In this document: piece after piece, positions 8,680-17,450 of the stretch
Position numbering within the stretch: position 1 is the first letter of the stretch
Layout of the letters: each line of letters begins with the position of its first letter
Assembly (NCBI RefSeq): GCF_003112775.1
Contig: NZ_BFCH01000006.1
Location: 1 to 47,998 of the forward strand
Direction: 5' to 3'
Length of the DNA stretch: 47,998 nt
Source: Mycobacterium montefiorense
GTDB taxonomy: Bacteria > Actinomycetota > Actinomycetes > Mycobacteriales > Mycobacteriaceae
The notes under the pieces: model-generated
Database searches by the model: none
The model's input: only the letters and a program-made list of their open reading frames with translations
Told to the model about the DNA's origin: nothing
Program-made: the position numbers and the translations under genes

Positions 8680-9834
8680 ATGGTAGACAAGAGTCTCGAA
8701 TTCGGCCTGCTCGGGCCGTTGGAGATGACTGTTGACGGCACTCTGGTGCCGTTGGGCACGCCCAAACAGCGGGCAGTGCTGGCCATGCTGCTGATGAACC
8801 GCAACAGCCCGGTCGGCGTCGAGAGGCTCATCACCGCGTTGTGGGACGAGGAACCGCCGTCCGGCGCGCGGGCCAGTATCCACTCCTACGTGTCCAATCT
8901 GCGTAAGCTGCTCACCGGTGCCGGCATCGACCCACGAGTGGTGCTGGCCGCGGCGCCGCCCGGTTACCGACTCGCCGTCGCCGAAAGCAGTTGCGATCTC
9001 GGGCGGTTCATCACCGAGAAGACCGCGGGCGTGCATGCGGCCGCGTCCAGCCGGTTCGAGCAGGCCAGCCAGCACCTATCGGAGGCATTGACGCAGTGGC
9101 GGGGACCCGTGCTCGAGGACCTGCGGGACTTTCAGTTCGTCGACACCTTTGCGACCTCGCTCATGGAGGAAAAGATTCTGGTTCATACGGCGAAGGCGGA
9201 GGCCGAAATCGCTTGCGGACGTGCCGCCGCCGTGATCAGCGAGCTGGAAGCCCTGACCGCGGAGCACCCCTACCGCGAGCCGCTGTGGGCCCAGCTGATC
9301 ACGGCTTACTACCTGACCGATCGCCAATCCGACGCGCTGGCCGCTTATCGCAGGGTGAAGACCACGCTTGCCGACGAGCTGGGGATCGACCCCGGGCAGA
9401 CGCTGCGTGACCTCAACGAACGGATCCTGCGCCAGGAGCCGCTGGACGCCAAGAAATCCGCCCGGACCACGGCCGTCGGCACCATTACCCTGCTGGACCA
9501 GCGCACCAAGGTCCCGGCCGGGAAGCCGGCCGCCTATCTGCACGAAGCGTCGGGCCGCAGCTATCCACTGCGCGCGGCGGAAACCCGGATCGGACGACTC
9601 AGCGACAACGACATCATCCTGGCCAGCGCCAATGTCAGCCGACACCACGCCGTTATCGTCGACACCGGCACCAGCTACATCATCAACGACCTGCGCTCCT
9701 CGAACGGCGTTCATGTGCAACACCAACGGATCCGTTCGGCGGCCACGCTCAAAGACGGCGACCACGTCCGAATCTGCGACCACGAATTCACGTTCGAGAT
9801 CCCTCGCGGCTACACCGGCGACGCTTCGAACTGA
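8680..9834 (+). CDS. embR: Transcriptional regulator EmbR (SARP-type with FHA domain)
   Basis: This protein of about 384 residues has an OmpR/PhoB-type winged helix-turn-helix (about 8-104), a bacterial transcriptional activator (TPR-like) domain (about 110-250) and a C-terminal FHA domain. The FHA phosphothreonine-binding residues are visible in Ile-Gly-Arg-Leu-Ser, Val-Ser-Arg-His-His and Ser-Ser-Asn-Gly. In M. tuberculosis the FHA domain binds phosphorylated PknH, and phospho-EmbR activates embCAB (arabinan synthesis, ethambutol target). Here two PknH-type kinases lie directly downstream. The start is the ATG at 8680 (Met-Val-Asp-Lys-Ser-Leu-Glu-Phe-Gly), by comparison with the orthologue. 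In-frame ATGs at 8611 and further upstream to 8500 would add an uncharacteristic tail and cannot be excluded. Confidence 0.9.
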   Translation: MVDKSLEFGLLGPLEMTVDGTLVPLGTPKQRAVLAMLLMNRNSPVGVERLITALWDEEPPSGARASIHSYVSNLRKLLTGAGIDPRVVLAAAPPGYRLAVAESSCDLGRFITEKTAGVHAAASSRFEQASQHLSEALTQWRGPVLEDLRDFQFVDTFATSLMEEKILVHTAKAEAEIACGRAAAVISELEALTAEHPYREPLWAQLITAYYLTDRQSDALAAYRRVKTTLADELGIDPGQTLRDLNERILRQEPLDAKKSARTTAVGTITLLDQRTKVPAGKPAAYLHEASGRSYPLRAAETRIGRLSDNDIILASANVSRHHAVIVDTGTSYIINDLRSSNGVHVQHQRIRSAATLKDGDHVRICDHEFTFEIPRGYTGDASN

Positions 9835-10014
9835 GGAAGACCAATCCATCTGCCGTGCAACGTAATTCACGGCATTAGTCCGCGCGACGCGCCCAGTCAG
9901 CTTGGGCGACAACGGCATGACGGACGAGATCTCGCGATCGTCGCGCGTCCGGATCGGCAACGGCTTACCGTGATGGTTGCTGGCAACGGAGGTCAACGGC
10001 GCGGATCTGCGCGT

Positions 10015-11268
10015 AATTGTTGATATCGTCGGCGAGTCTGCTGTTGGTTTGGAGGATCAACGATGAGCGAGGAGCAGAACTCGCGGGCGGGGTCGATGTT
10101 CGGGCCCTACCACTTAAAGCGGCTGCTAGGTCGCGGTGGCATGGGCGAGGTCTACGAGGCCGAGCACACCGTCAAAGAGTGGACGGTTGCGGTCAAGGTG
10201 ATGACCGCGGAGTTCAGCAGGGACCCCGTCTTCCGCGAGCGGATGCGGCGTGAGGCGCGAACCGCGGGCCGTTTGCAGGAACCGCATGTGGTGCCCATTC
10301 ACGACTATGGCGAAATCGATGGGCAGATGTTCATGGAGATGCACCTCATCGAGGGCATCGACTTGGACGACATGCTCAAACGGTTTGGCCCGCTGACCGC
10401 GCCGCGCGCGGTCGCCATCATCACCCAGATCGCCTCGGCCCTCGACGCGGCCCACGCCGCCGGGGTCATGCACCGCGACATCAAGCCGCCCAACATCCTG
10501 ATCACTCGCGACGATTTCGCCTACCTCGTCGATTTCGGCATCGCCAGCGCCACCACCGACGAGAAACTCACCCAGCTCGGCACCGCGGTCGGCACCTGGA
10601 AATACATGGCGCCCGAACGCTTTTCCAACGGCGAGGTGACCTACCGCGCCGACATCTACGCGTTGGCCTGCGTGCTGTACGAATGCCTGACGGGCACCCC
10701 GCCGTATCGCGCGGGCACCGCCGGCGAGCTGGTCAGAGCTCACACGACCGACGAAATCCCCCTCGCCAGCTCGGTGCGCTCGGGCATCCCCAAGGCATTC
10801 GACTCGGTGATCGCGCGTGGCATGGCCAAAAAGCCCGAGGAGCGTTACGCCAGCGCCGGCGACCTGGCCCTGGCGGCCCATGAGGCACTCAGCAACCCCG
10901 ATCAAGACCACGCCGACAACATCCTGCGGCGCAGCCGCGAGGCCACCCTGGCCACCGACATCAACATCGCCCCTCCTCCCACCACCCCCGCCACGGCACA
11001 ACCTCGGGTCAATACGCCGCAGGCGCCGTATCCGGGACCGAGTTCAACGCCCGTGCCACCGCCCACGCAGACCCCTCGACACTGGGCACCAGAAAGCGGC
11101 CCCATCCCTACCCCGAGTCAGCCCGCCTCCGGCCCGCAGTACTACCAGGGCACCGGCGGCAGCTGGGCCGGTCCGCCGCCGCCTGCCGGCCCCACCGCCT
11201 GGAACCTGGGATCCCAGCCGCCACCCAAGCCCAAACGCAACCCCTGGCCGATCGTCGCCGCTGCCGTC
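10015..11268 (+). repeat. Direct repeat copy 1: promoter and kinase half of a PknH-type gene
   Basis: From AATTGTTGATAT at 10015 through the start codon, kinase domain and proline-rich juxtamembrane segment to the Lys-Arg-Asn-Pro-Trp-Pro-Ile-Val codons, this stretch closely matches 14761-16049. The two copies stay in perfect register (offset 4746) from the promoter through about residue 297. After the membrane helix the similarity stops. Confidence 0.9.
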
Positions 11269-11859
11269 GGCCTGGTCGCGGTTCTGGTGCTCGCCGCCAT
11301 CGGCATCTATGTCGCCACGCAGGACGACGACAACCCGCATCCCCACCCCACGGCGACGAGAACGCCGACGCCGACGAAAACCACGACCTCGAATCCGACC
11401 ACCACGACCACCGCGGCCGGCGACCTTGAAGGCCAGTTGCTCAGCGTGCTGCCCCCGGGTTACCCGAGCGGCGTGTGCACACCGGCGACCCCGAAACCGG
11501 ACACCGTGTGGTCGGATGCGCTGGCCATGGTGGACTGCGACCAGAACACCAACCCGGGCGGCCCGTCTCGAGCGCGATACGCACTGTTCGCGAATCCGAA
11601 CGTCCTGAAGGTCGCATTCGACGCCGACGTCAAGCTTCTACAGCAGATGGCCACCTGCCCCGGCGGAACCGCGAACCCGGAGTCATGGCAGCACCCGAAC
11701 GCCCCCAAGGTGGATGTGGGCATGGTCGCCTGTGGCACCTACGAGAACCACCCAAACATGGTGTGGAGCAACCAGGTGAAGCTGCTGCTGTCCGATGTCT
11801 TCGGAGACCCGCCGACCATCGACGATCTGCACACATGGTGGACCAAGTACGGTGGCTGA
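10063..11859 (+). CDS. PknH-type receptor Ser/Thr kinase with a divergent sensor domain
   Basis: This 598-residue kinase has a cytoplasmic kinase domain (about 16-275), a Pro-rich linker (about 303-392), one membrane helix (about 396-418), a Pro/Thr-rich stalk and an extracellular domain. Catalytic residues are the glycine loop at 23-29, Lys45, Asp139 in His-Arg-Asp, Asn144 and Asp157 of Asp-Phe-Gly. Activation-loop Thr170 lies in the same position as the PknH autophosphorylation site that recruits EmbR. The extracellular domain (about 454-598) has cysteines 472, 492, 532 and 557 but does not resemble the PknH sensor; I do not recognise its ligand. GGAGG precedes the ATG. The gene follows embR and is the near twin of the kinase at 14809 up to the membrane. 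Confidence 0.92.
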   Translation: MSEEQNSRAGSMFGPYHLKRLLGRGGMGEVYEAEHTVKEWTVAVKVMTAEFSRDPVFRERMRREARTAGRLQEPHVVPIHDYGEIDGQMFMEMHLIEGIDLDDMLKRFGPLTAPRAVAIITQIASALDAAHAAGVMHRDIKPPNILITRDDFAYLVDFGIASATTDEKLTQLGTAVGTWKYMAPERFSNGEVTYRADIYALACVLYECLTGTPPYRAGTAGELVRAHTTDEIPLASSVRSGIPKAFDSVIARGMAKKPEERYASAGDLALAAHEALSNPDQDHADNILRRSREATLATDINIAPPPTTPATAQPRVNTPQAPYPGPSSTPVPPPTQTPRHWAPESGPIPTPSQPASGPQYYQGTGGSWAGPPPPAGPTAWNLGSQPPPKPKRNPWPIVAAAVGLVAVLVLAAIGIYVATQDDDNPHPHPTATRTPTPTKTTTSNPTTTTTAAGDLEGQLLSVLPPGYPSGVCTPATPKPDTVWSDALAMVDCDQNTNPGGPSRARYALFANPNVLKVAFDADVKLLQQMATCPGGTANPESWQHPNAPKVDVGMVACGTYENHPNMVWSNQVKLLLSDVFGDPPTIDDLHTWWTKYGG

Positions 11860-11939
11860 GCCGCGGTAATTCGGCTTGTGTGGTGGCAAATCTCAACCAG
11901 CCCAACAACATTGGCTAGCTAACAAAGCGGAGGCTATGC

Positions 11940-14309
11940 GTGGACGACAGGACCGATATGGTCACCACCATTCCCGGGTTGGAATTGCGGGCCGGTGGAC
12001 GTACCTGGCAGGCCACCGGTGGCCGGTCCTGGAGCATTGGCCGCGCGAATGAAGCCGACATACAGCTGGAGAATCCGAGAGTGTCGCGCCAGCATGCGGT
12101 GCTGCAGCCGACGCCGGCGGGCTGGATTCTGGTCAACCGCAGCAACAACGGGATGTTCGTGAACGGTCGGCGAGTGGAGACCCTGACGATCCACCAGCCG
12201 ATCACCGTCGTGCTCGGGTCGCCCTCCTCCGGGCAGGCGCTGGAGGTCTACCCCGTCGCGCAGCAGCCCAGCCGGCCCAGGCCGCAGCCCGTTGCTGCGC
12301 CGCAACGTCCGGTCGGCGAGACCACGGTTGCCCGGCCGCCGACCGCGGTACACACCATCGATCAGGTGGTAATCGGGATTGGCCGCGGAACCGACAACCA
12401 CGTCGTGCTTGACGACTTGCTGGTCTCTCGCCACCATGCGGTGTTGCGCCGCTCCGGCAATCAGTGGGAGCTGATAGATAGCAACAGCGCCAACGGAACT
12501 TACGTCAACGGCAACCGGATCAATCGCGCGATCATCGGACCGAACGACATCGTCGGCATCGGCCACCAGCTGCTGCATCTGTCCGGCGACCAGCTGGTGG
12601 AATACGTCGACACCGGCGACGTGTCCTACGAGGCGTCCAACCTGCGCGTGGTCACCAACAAAGGCAAAGTGCTGCTGACCAACATCAGTTTCGCACTACC
12701 GCAACGCTGCTTCATGGCAGTGGTCGGGCCAAGCGGCGCAGGAAAATCCACGCTGTTGGGCGCCTTGACCGGGTTTCGCCCGGCCGGTAGCGGCGCCGTC
12801 CGATATGACAATCGCGACCTCTATCAGAACTATGCCGAGCTGCGACACCGAATCGGCTTCGTGCCGCAGGACGACATCCTGCACACTCCGCTGACAGTGC
12901 GGCGGGCACTGAATTATGCTGCACGACTTCGATTTCCACATGACGTTTCCTCCAGAGAACGAAAGCTGCGCATCGACGAGGTGCTGGGCGAGCTTGGGTT
13001 GGCCGCGCACGCCAATCAACGGATCGACAGCCTTTCCGGAGGACAGCGCAAACGGACCAGCGTCGCTCTGGAACTACTGACCAAACCGTCGCTGCTGTTC
13101 CTCGACGAGCCCACGTCGGGCCTTGACCCCGGGTACGAGAAATCCGTGATGCAGACGCTGCGCGCGCTAGCCGACGACGGTCGATCCGTCGTGGTGGTCA
13201 CGCATAACACCGCGCAGCTGAACCTCTGCGACCGGCTGCTCATCCTGGCGCCGGGCGGTCGGCTGGCCTACTTTGGCCCGCCGCAGCAGGCGCTGAACTA
13301 CTTCGGCTGCAACGACTTCGCCGACCTGTTCAACCTTCTCGAACACGACACGACGACCGACTGGACCGGCCGGTATGTCGCGTCGCCGATTCACGGAGCG
13401 CTGAGCGGGCCACACGCATCGCTGCGAGCCGCGGCACCTGCCACCCGCTCCGCGAAGCCGCTGGCTCAGCAGAGCGCACTGGCCCAATTCACCACCCTGT
13501 GCCGGCGCTATCTCGCGGTTATCGGCGCCGATCGCCAATACTCGGTGACACTGCTGGTGTTGCCGTTGCTGCTGAGCCTGTTCGCGCACGCCGTCCCGGG
13601 CCAAGCTGGGTTGTCGCTGACCAAGGCCATCGAGACGAAGTCCACTCAGCCCTCGCAATTGCTGGTGCTGCTGATCATCGGCGGCGGGCTGATGGGCTGC
13701 GCCGCTTCGATCCGCGAGATCGTCAAGGAACGAGCCATCTATCAACGCGAGCACGGCATCGGGTTATCCCGCGGCGCGTATGTGGCTTCCAAGTTGGTGG
13801 TCCTCACCGCGTCGACCACGTTGCAGGGGCTGGTTCTGGGTTTCCTCGGGGTGGTGGGTCTGCCGCCGCCCGACCAGGCCGTCGTACTGCCCTGGCCCAG
13901 AGCCGAAGTGGCCGTAGCGGTCGTCGCCGTCACCGTGGTTTCGATGATGATCGGTCTGCTGATTTCGGCGATGATCGGCAACGCCGACCGGGGTATGCCG
14001 TTGCTGGTGCTCGTGGTGATGGCCGAACTGGTGCTGTGCGGCGGGATGTTTGGGGTGAAGGGCCGCATCCCGCTGGAGCAATTGGCATGGCTATCGCCGT
14101 CCCGGTGGGCGTATGCGATGGCCGCCTCGACCATCGATCTCAACGATCTGCGCCGGACCGCCGGCGGCGACGAAGACCCGCTGTGGGACTACGACCCCAG
14201 CAACTGGTGGCTGGCCGTGGTGGCGTGCACCGTCCAGGCGGTCGTGCTGGTGATCCTGCTCGCCCTGCGACTCAGAGCGCTTGACCCGCAACGCAAAGCG
14301 GGCAAGTGA
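11940..14309 (+). CDS. tbd2: FHA-FHA-ABC transporter, Rv1747-like (tbd2 position of the RD900 locus)
   Basis: This 789-residue protein has two FHA domains, one ATPase domain and a C-terminal ABC-2-type membrane domain of about six helices. FHA1 shows Ile-Gly-Arg (33-35), Ser-Arg-Gln-His (49-52) and Asn-Gly (75-76). FHA2 shows Ile-Gly-Arg (147-149), Ser-Arg-His-His (163-166) and Asn-Gly (185-186). Walker A is at 263-271, the signature Leu-Ser-Gly-Gly-Gln at 365-369 and Walker B at 385-390. Rv1747, with the same order, is a PknF substrate involved in export of cell-envelope lipids. Lying between two PknH-type kinases, this protein is a likely phospho-dependent partner of one of them (inference). 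The inter-FHA linker is short but contains a Thr-Thr pair at 128-129. AGCGGAGG at 11926-11933 supports GTG 11940. Confidence 0.88.
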   Translation: MDDRTDMVTTIPGLELRAGGRTWQATGGRSWSIGRANEADIQLENPRVSRQHAVLQPTPAGWILVNRSNNGMFVNGRRVETLTIHQPITVVLGSPSSGQALEVYPVAQQPSRPRPQPVAAPQRPVGETTVARPPTAVHTIDQVVIGIGRGTDNHVVLDDLLVSRHHAVLRRSGNQWELIDSNSANGTYVNGNRINRAIIGPNDIVGIGHQLLHLSGDQLVEYVDTGDVSYEASNLRVVTNKGKVLLTNISFALPQRCFMAVVGPSGAGKSTLLGALTGFRPAGSGAVRYDNRDLYQNYAELRHRIGFVPQDDILHTPLTVRRALNYAARLRFPHDVSSRERKLRIDEVLGELGLAAHANQRIDSLSGGQRKRTSVALELLTKPSLLFLDEPTSGLDPGYEKSVMQTLRALADDGRSVVVVTHNTAQLNLCDRLLILAPGGRLAYFGPPQQALNYFGCNDFADLFNLLEHDTTTDWTGRYVASPIHGALSGPHASLRAAAPATRSAKPLAQQSALAQFTTLCRRYLAVIGADRQYSVTLLVLPLLLSLFAHAVPGQAGLSLTKAIETKSTQPSQLLVLLIIGGGLMGCAASIREIVKERAIYQREHGIGLSRGAYVASKLVVLTASTTLQGLVLGFLGVVGLPPPDQAVVLPWPRAEVAVAVVAVTVVSMMIGLLISAMIGNADRGMPLLVLVVMAELVLCGGMFGVKGRIPLEQLAWLSPSRWAYAMAASTIDLNDLRRTAGGDEDPLWDYDPSNWWLAVVACTVQAVVLVILLALRLRALDPQRKAGK

Positions 14310-14316
14310 CCGGCGT

Positions 14317-14532
14317 CTACGCGTGCTTCGCGACCAGCGGTAGCGCGCTGAGAGCCCAAGAGCCACAGGTCATCTGAACCGACAGCAGCCGATACCCGAC
14401 GCTGTACACGCCGTATGACCAGACTCGCTGGGCCCCGGCCCGCCAGTGCACGGGCAAAACTGCCGCGACACCGATCAAGGCGGCCAGGACGGCGAGGCGG
14501 GCCTTGAAGTCGATGCCGGTGGTGGTGAACAT
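14317..14532 (-). CDS. Small membrane protein of unknown function (71 aa)
   Basis: This minus-strand ORF sits in the gap between the FHA-ABC gene and the second kinase. It starts Met-Phe-Thr-Thr-Thr-Gly-Ile-Asp-Phe-Lys and contains one clear hydrophobic helix (about residues 13-28), then a Trp/Tyr-rich segment and a weaker second hydrophobic stretch. GAAGGGA lies four bases before the ATG. Almost all codons end in G or C, the pattern of a real gene in this genome. I recognise no family. It is convergent with the transporter, 7 bases apart, and divergent from the second kinase. Confidence 0.65.
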   Translation of the reverse strand: MFTTTGIDFKARLAVLAALIGVAAVLPVHWRAGAQRVWSYGVYSVGYRLLSVQMTCGSWALSALPLVAKHA

Positions 14533-14760
14533 GACGTCCCTTCGCTGTAACTCGCTTCCCTATGGAGAAAGGGTCTGCCCACATACTGCGGAGATCCTTG
14601 ATGAATCCTTGGAACGCACCGGACATTTGGGCCCCGGGATGGACGGACGGGCGGCCGCGACACGCCTGAACGATGTTTGCCGTTGTCGAGCGGGCGAGCC
14701 CGCCGGCGCATACCGTCATGGGTGCTTACCGGGGGTTTGCGGCCGCCGGGGTGGGCGGGA

Positions 14761-16049
14761 AATTGTTGATATGGTCGGCGGGTCTGCGGTTGGTTTGGAG
14801 GATCAGCGATGAGCGACGAGCAGGCTTCACGGGCGGGGTCGACTTTTGGGCCCTACCACCTCAAACGGCTGCTGGGCCGGGGCGGGATGGGCGAAGTCTA
14901 CGAGGCCGAGCACACCGTCAAAGAGTGGACCGTAGCGGTCAAACTGATGTCGGATCAGTTCAGCTCAGACCCCGTCTTTCGGGAGCGGATGAAGCGTGAG
15001 GCGCGCACCGCGGGCCGTTTGCAGGAGCCGCATGTGGTGCCCATCCACGACTACGGCGAAATCGACGGAAAAATGTTCATGGAGATGCGCCTCGTCGAGG
15101 GCACCGACCTGGACAGCTTGCTCAAACGGTATGGCCCGCTGACGCCGCCACGCGCGGTCGTCATCACCACTCAGATCGCCTCGGCTCTGGATGCCGCCCA
15201 TGCCGCCGGGGTGATGCACCGCGACGTTAAACCGCCCAACATCCTGGTCACCCGAGACGATTTCGCCTACCTGGTGGACTTCGGCATCGCCAGCGCCACC
15301 ACCGACGAGAAGCTCACCCAACTCGGTACCGCGGTCGGCACCTGGAAATACATGGCTCCCGAGAGGTTCACCAACGACGAGGTGACCTACCGCGCCGACA
15401 TCTACGCATTGGCTTGCGTGCTGCACGAATGCCTGACGGGTGCCCCGCCGTATCGCGCGGACAGCGCCGGCGTGCTGGTCAAGGCTCACATGAGCGACCC
15501 GATTCCACAGCCCAGTGCGGTGCGCTCGGGCATTCCCAAAGCATTCGACGCGGTGATCGCCCGCGGCATGGCCAAAAATCCCGAGGACCGCTACGCCAGT
15601 GCCGGCGATATAGCGCTCGCCGCGCACGAGGCCCTCACCAATCCCGATCAAGACCACGCCGACAACATCTTGCGCCGCAGCCAAGAAGCCACCCTGCCCG
15701 GTAAAGAGAAGCTCGAGCAGCCGCCGACAGTCGCGGCCACCGCGCTGGCGCCTCCGGCCAACACACCCCCGCCGCCGGCCAACACACCGCCGCCGCCGTA
15801 CCCGCGACCGAGTTCAACCCCGGTGCCTCGCCCCGCGCAGGCGCCCCGGCCATGGGCACCGGAGAGCGGCCCCGTCCCCACCCCGAGCCAACCCGCCTCC
15901 GGCCCGCAGTACTACCCGGGCACCAGCGGCAACTGGGGCGGTCCGCCGCCGGGCACGCTGCCGCCCGCCGGCCACGCTCCGTGGGGCCTGGCACAGCAAC
16001 CCCCACCCAAACCCAAACGCAATCCCTGGCCGATCGTCGCCGCGGCCGC
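14761..16049 (+). repeat. Direct repeat copy 2: promoter and kinase half of pknH
   Basis: Second copy of the repeat described at 10015-11268. The upstream segment (TTGATA, 17 bases, GTTGGT, then TTTGGAGGATCA before ATG) is nearly the same in both copies, so both genes are probably driven by the same kind of promoter. Because the repeats are direct, recombination between them would delete the intervening FHA-ABC gene and leave a single hybrid kinase. Confidence 0.9.
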
Positions 16050-16698
16050 GGTCGTCCTCGTCGTCGTCATCAGCGCGGTGGCGATCTGGGTGATCATCCC
16101 CGACCCCAAGCCGCCACCCGACCCGGTAGCGGCCACGCGACTGAACTCGCTGCTGGTGAGTTCCTCGGATATCAACTCCATCATGGGCGCGACGAATATC
16201 CAGCCCGGCAAACCAATCACGTCGATGGGCACCTCGTCGATGACGGTGTCGATACCGGACTGCCAGGGAGCGCTGTATACGACTCAGGATCCGGTGTACG
16301 CCGGAAGCGGCTACACCGGCATCAACGGAGTGGTGTCCCAGGAGCCGGGAGACAACAACGATCACTGGGTCAATCAAGCCGTGGTGGCATATCCGACCGC
16401 GGACAAGGCCAAGGCGTTCTTGCAGACCTCGACCGACAAATGGAAGAACTGCGCCGGCCAGACCGTGACGGTCAAGAATTCGAACAAAACCTACCGATGG
16501 ACCTTCGCCCCGATCCAGGGCAGCGCAACGAAGATATCGGTGCTGCAGACTCAAGAAGGCGCCGAAGGCTGGCAGTGCGAGCACGCGATGAGCGTGGCGA
16601 ACAACGTGATCGCGGATATCAACGCATGCGGGTACCACATCAGCGATCAGGCCGGCCAGATCGCTGACAAGATCGTCGAGAAAGTCAACGAAGTCTAG
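14809..16698 (+). CDS. pknH: Receptor Ser/Thr protein kinase PknH
   Basis: This 629-residue kinase is close to the 626 residues of M. tuberculosis PknH. The kinase domain (about 16-275) has Lys45, His-Arg-Asp with Asp139, Asp-Phe-Gly with Asp157, and activation-loop Thr170. A Pro-rich linker (about 305-403) contains a tandem Pro-Pro-Ala-Asn-Thr-Pro repeat, followed by a membrane helix at about 407-430. The extracellular domain is the true PknH sensor type: Cys485, 548, 590 and 607 match, with a shift of three, the two disulfides of the known PknH sensor structure. PknH phosphorylates EmbR and DosR in M. tuberculosis. TTTGGAGGATCA precedes the ATG. H37Rv has only this sensor type next to embR. 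Confidence 0.95.
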   Translation: MSDEQASRAGSTFGPYHLKRLLGRGGMGEVYEAEHTVKEWTVAVKLMSDQFSSDPVFRERMKREARTAGRLQEPHVVPIHDYGEIDGKMFMEMRLVEGTDLDSLLKRYGPLTPPRAVVITTQIASALDAAHAAGVMHRDVKPPNILVTRDDFAYLVDFGIASATTDEKLTQLGTAVGTWKYMAPERFTNDEVTYRADIYALACVLHECLTGAPPYRADSAGVLVKAHMSDPIPQPSAVRSGIPKAFDAVIARGMAKNPEDRYASAGDIALAAHEALTNPDQDHADNILRRSQEATLPGKEKLEQPPTVAATALAPPANTPPPPANTPPPPYPRPSSTPVPRPAQAPRPWAPESGPVPTPSQPASGPQYYPGTSGNWGGPPPGTLPPAGHAPWGLAQQPPPKPKRNPWPIVAAAAVVLVVVISAVAIWVIIPDPKPPPDPVAATRLNSLLVSSSDINSIMGATNIQPGKPITSMGTSSMTVSIPDCQGALYTTQDPVYAGSGYTGINGVVSQEPGDNNDHWVNQAVVAYPTADKAKAFLQTSTDKWKNCAGQTVTVKNSNKTYRWTFAPIQGSATKISVLQTQEGAEGWQCEHAMSVANNVIADINACGYHISDQAGQIADKIVEKVNEV

Positions 16699-16754
16699 CG
16701 ACGCTGATTCGACTGCGAAGCGCACCAACGCCGAAGCGGCACTGCGGCATTGGC

Positions 16755-17396
16755 TTAGTTCTGTGGATCTGGTCCCTGTGCGCGCAGATCGTCGACCGCC
16801 GACATGGCGTTGCGCAGTTTGGCCAGCCATTCCTCGGTGTGTTCACCGACGAGCTTGACCGACCACGCCAGCGCGTCAGCGCGAGACCTGGCGACTCCGG
16901 CGTCGACCAGCGTGTCGAGCACCTGGCGTTCGGGTTGCTTCAGGCGGGTCATCACCGGAACGGCGATGTGCGTGAACAGAAGTCGTTCGCCGCCGATCTC
17001 GACGCCCCAGGAAACCTTGCGCCCGTAACGATCCTGGGCCTCGTCGGCGATGCGCATCCGCTCGGAACGGGTCTCCTCCCGGAACCGCGACGCGCGGCCC
17101 TCGGCACGCGACTCGCTCTCTTCATTTCCCGCGGCGTCGGGCAACTTGCCGACGACCGTGATCTCTTCGCGGTCGACGACGACCGTGGGGTCACCGTCGA
17201 ACCAGGCTTCGGGCAGCCGTCCGGCGAACCATTCGGCCGCTCCGCTGGAGTCGGGTTGCTGGGCTTGCTGCCAGCCCCCGGGGCGACCGGACCGCCGCTG
17301 ACTGTGATGCGATTTGATGATTACATAATTACACCGTTGCAGAAGCGCTGCATAGTGGGTTCTCCAGGAGCGAACGCCTGACGAACCCGCGGCCAC
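16755..17396 (-). CDS. abmR: AbmR, ATP-binding regulator of Mcr11 (Rv1265 orthologue)
   Basis: The conserved body runs from Trp-Phe-Ala-Gly-Arg-Leu-Pro through Asp-Pro-Thr-Val-Val-Val-Asp-Arg-Glu-Glu to the C-terminal helical segment Ala-Arg-Ser-Arg-Ala-Asp-Ala-Leu-Ala-Trp. In M. tuberculosis this gene product was reported as AbmR, an ATP-binding DNA-binding protein that represses itself and supports expression of the small RNA Mcr11; I rely on memory for that. It occupies the same place beside Rv1264 and pknH. The start is uncertain: the only in-frame GTG/ATG is at 17396, while the expected N-terminus is near 17320. There the sequence (AATTATGTAATCATC) looks like a -10 element and has no usual start codon in frame. 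Confidence 0.8.
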   Translation of the reverse strand: MAAGSSGVRSWRTHYAALLQRCNYVIIKSHHSQRRSGRPGGWQQAQQPDSSGAAEWFAGRLPEAWFDGDPTVVVDREEITVVGKLPDAAGNEESESRAEGRASRFREETRSERMRIADEAQDRYGRKVSWGVEIGGERLLFTHIAVPVMTRLKQPERQVLDTLVDAGVARSRADALAWSVKLVGEHTEEWLAKLRNAMSAVDDLRAQGPDPQN

Positions 17397-17415
17397 ATCC
17401 CAGGGCGCAAAACCG

Positions 17416-17444
17416 TTGATATGGCCCGCTCAACGGCGTATTTT
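17416..17444 (+). promoter_or_regulatory. Strong promoter for the Mcr11-like small RNA
   Basis: TTGATA at 17416-17421 is separated by exactly 17 bases from TATTTT at 17439-17444, one of the best sigma-A-type promoters in the window. It points away from abmR, toward the 3' end of the cyclase gene, with a predicted start near 17451. An ATG at 17447 lies upstream of that predicted start, so it is unlikely to be used as a start codon. Confidence 0.65.
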
Positions 17445-17450
17445 TGATGG

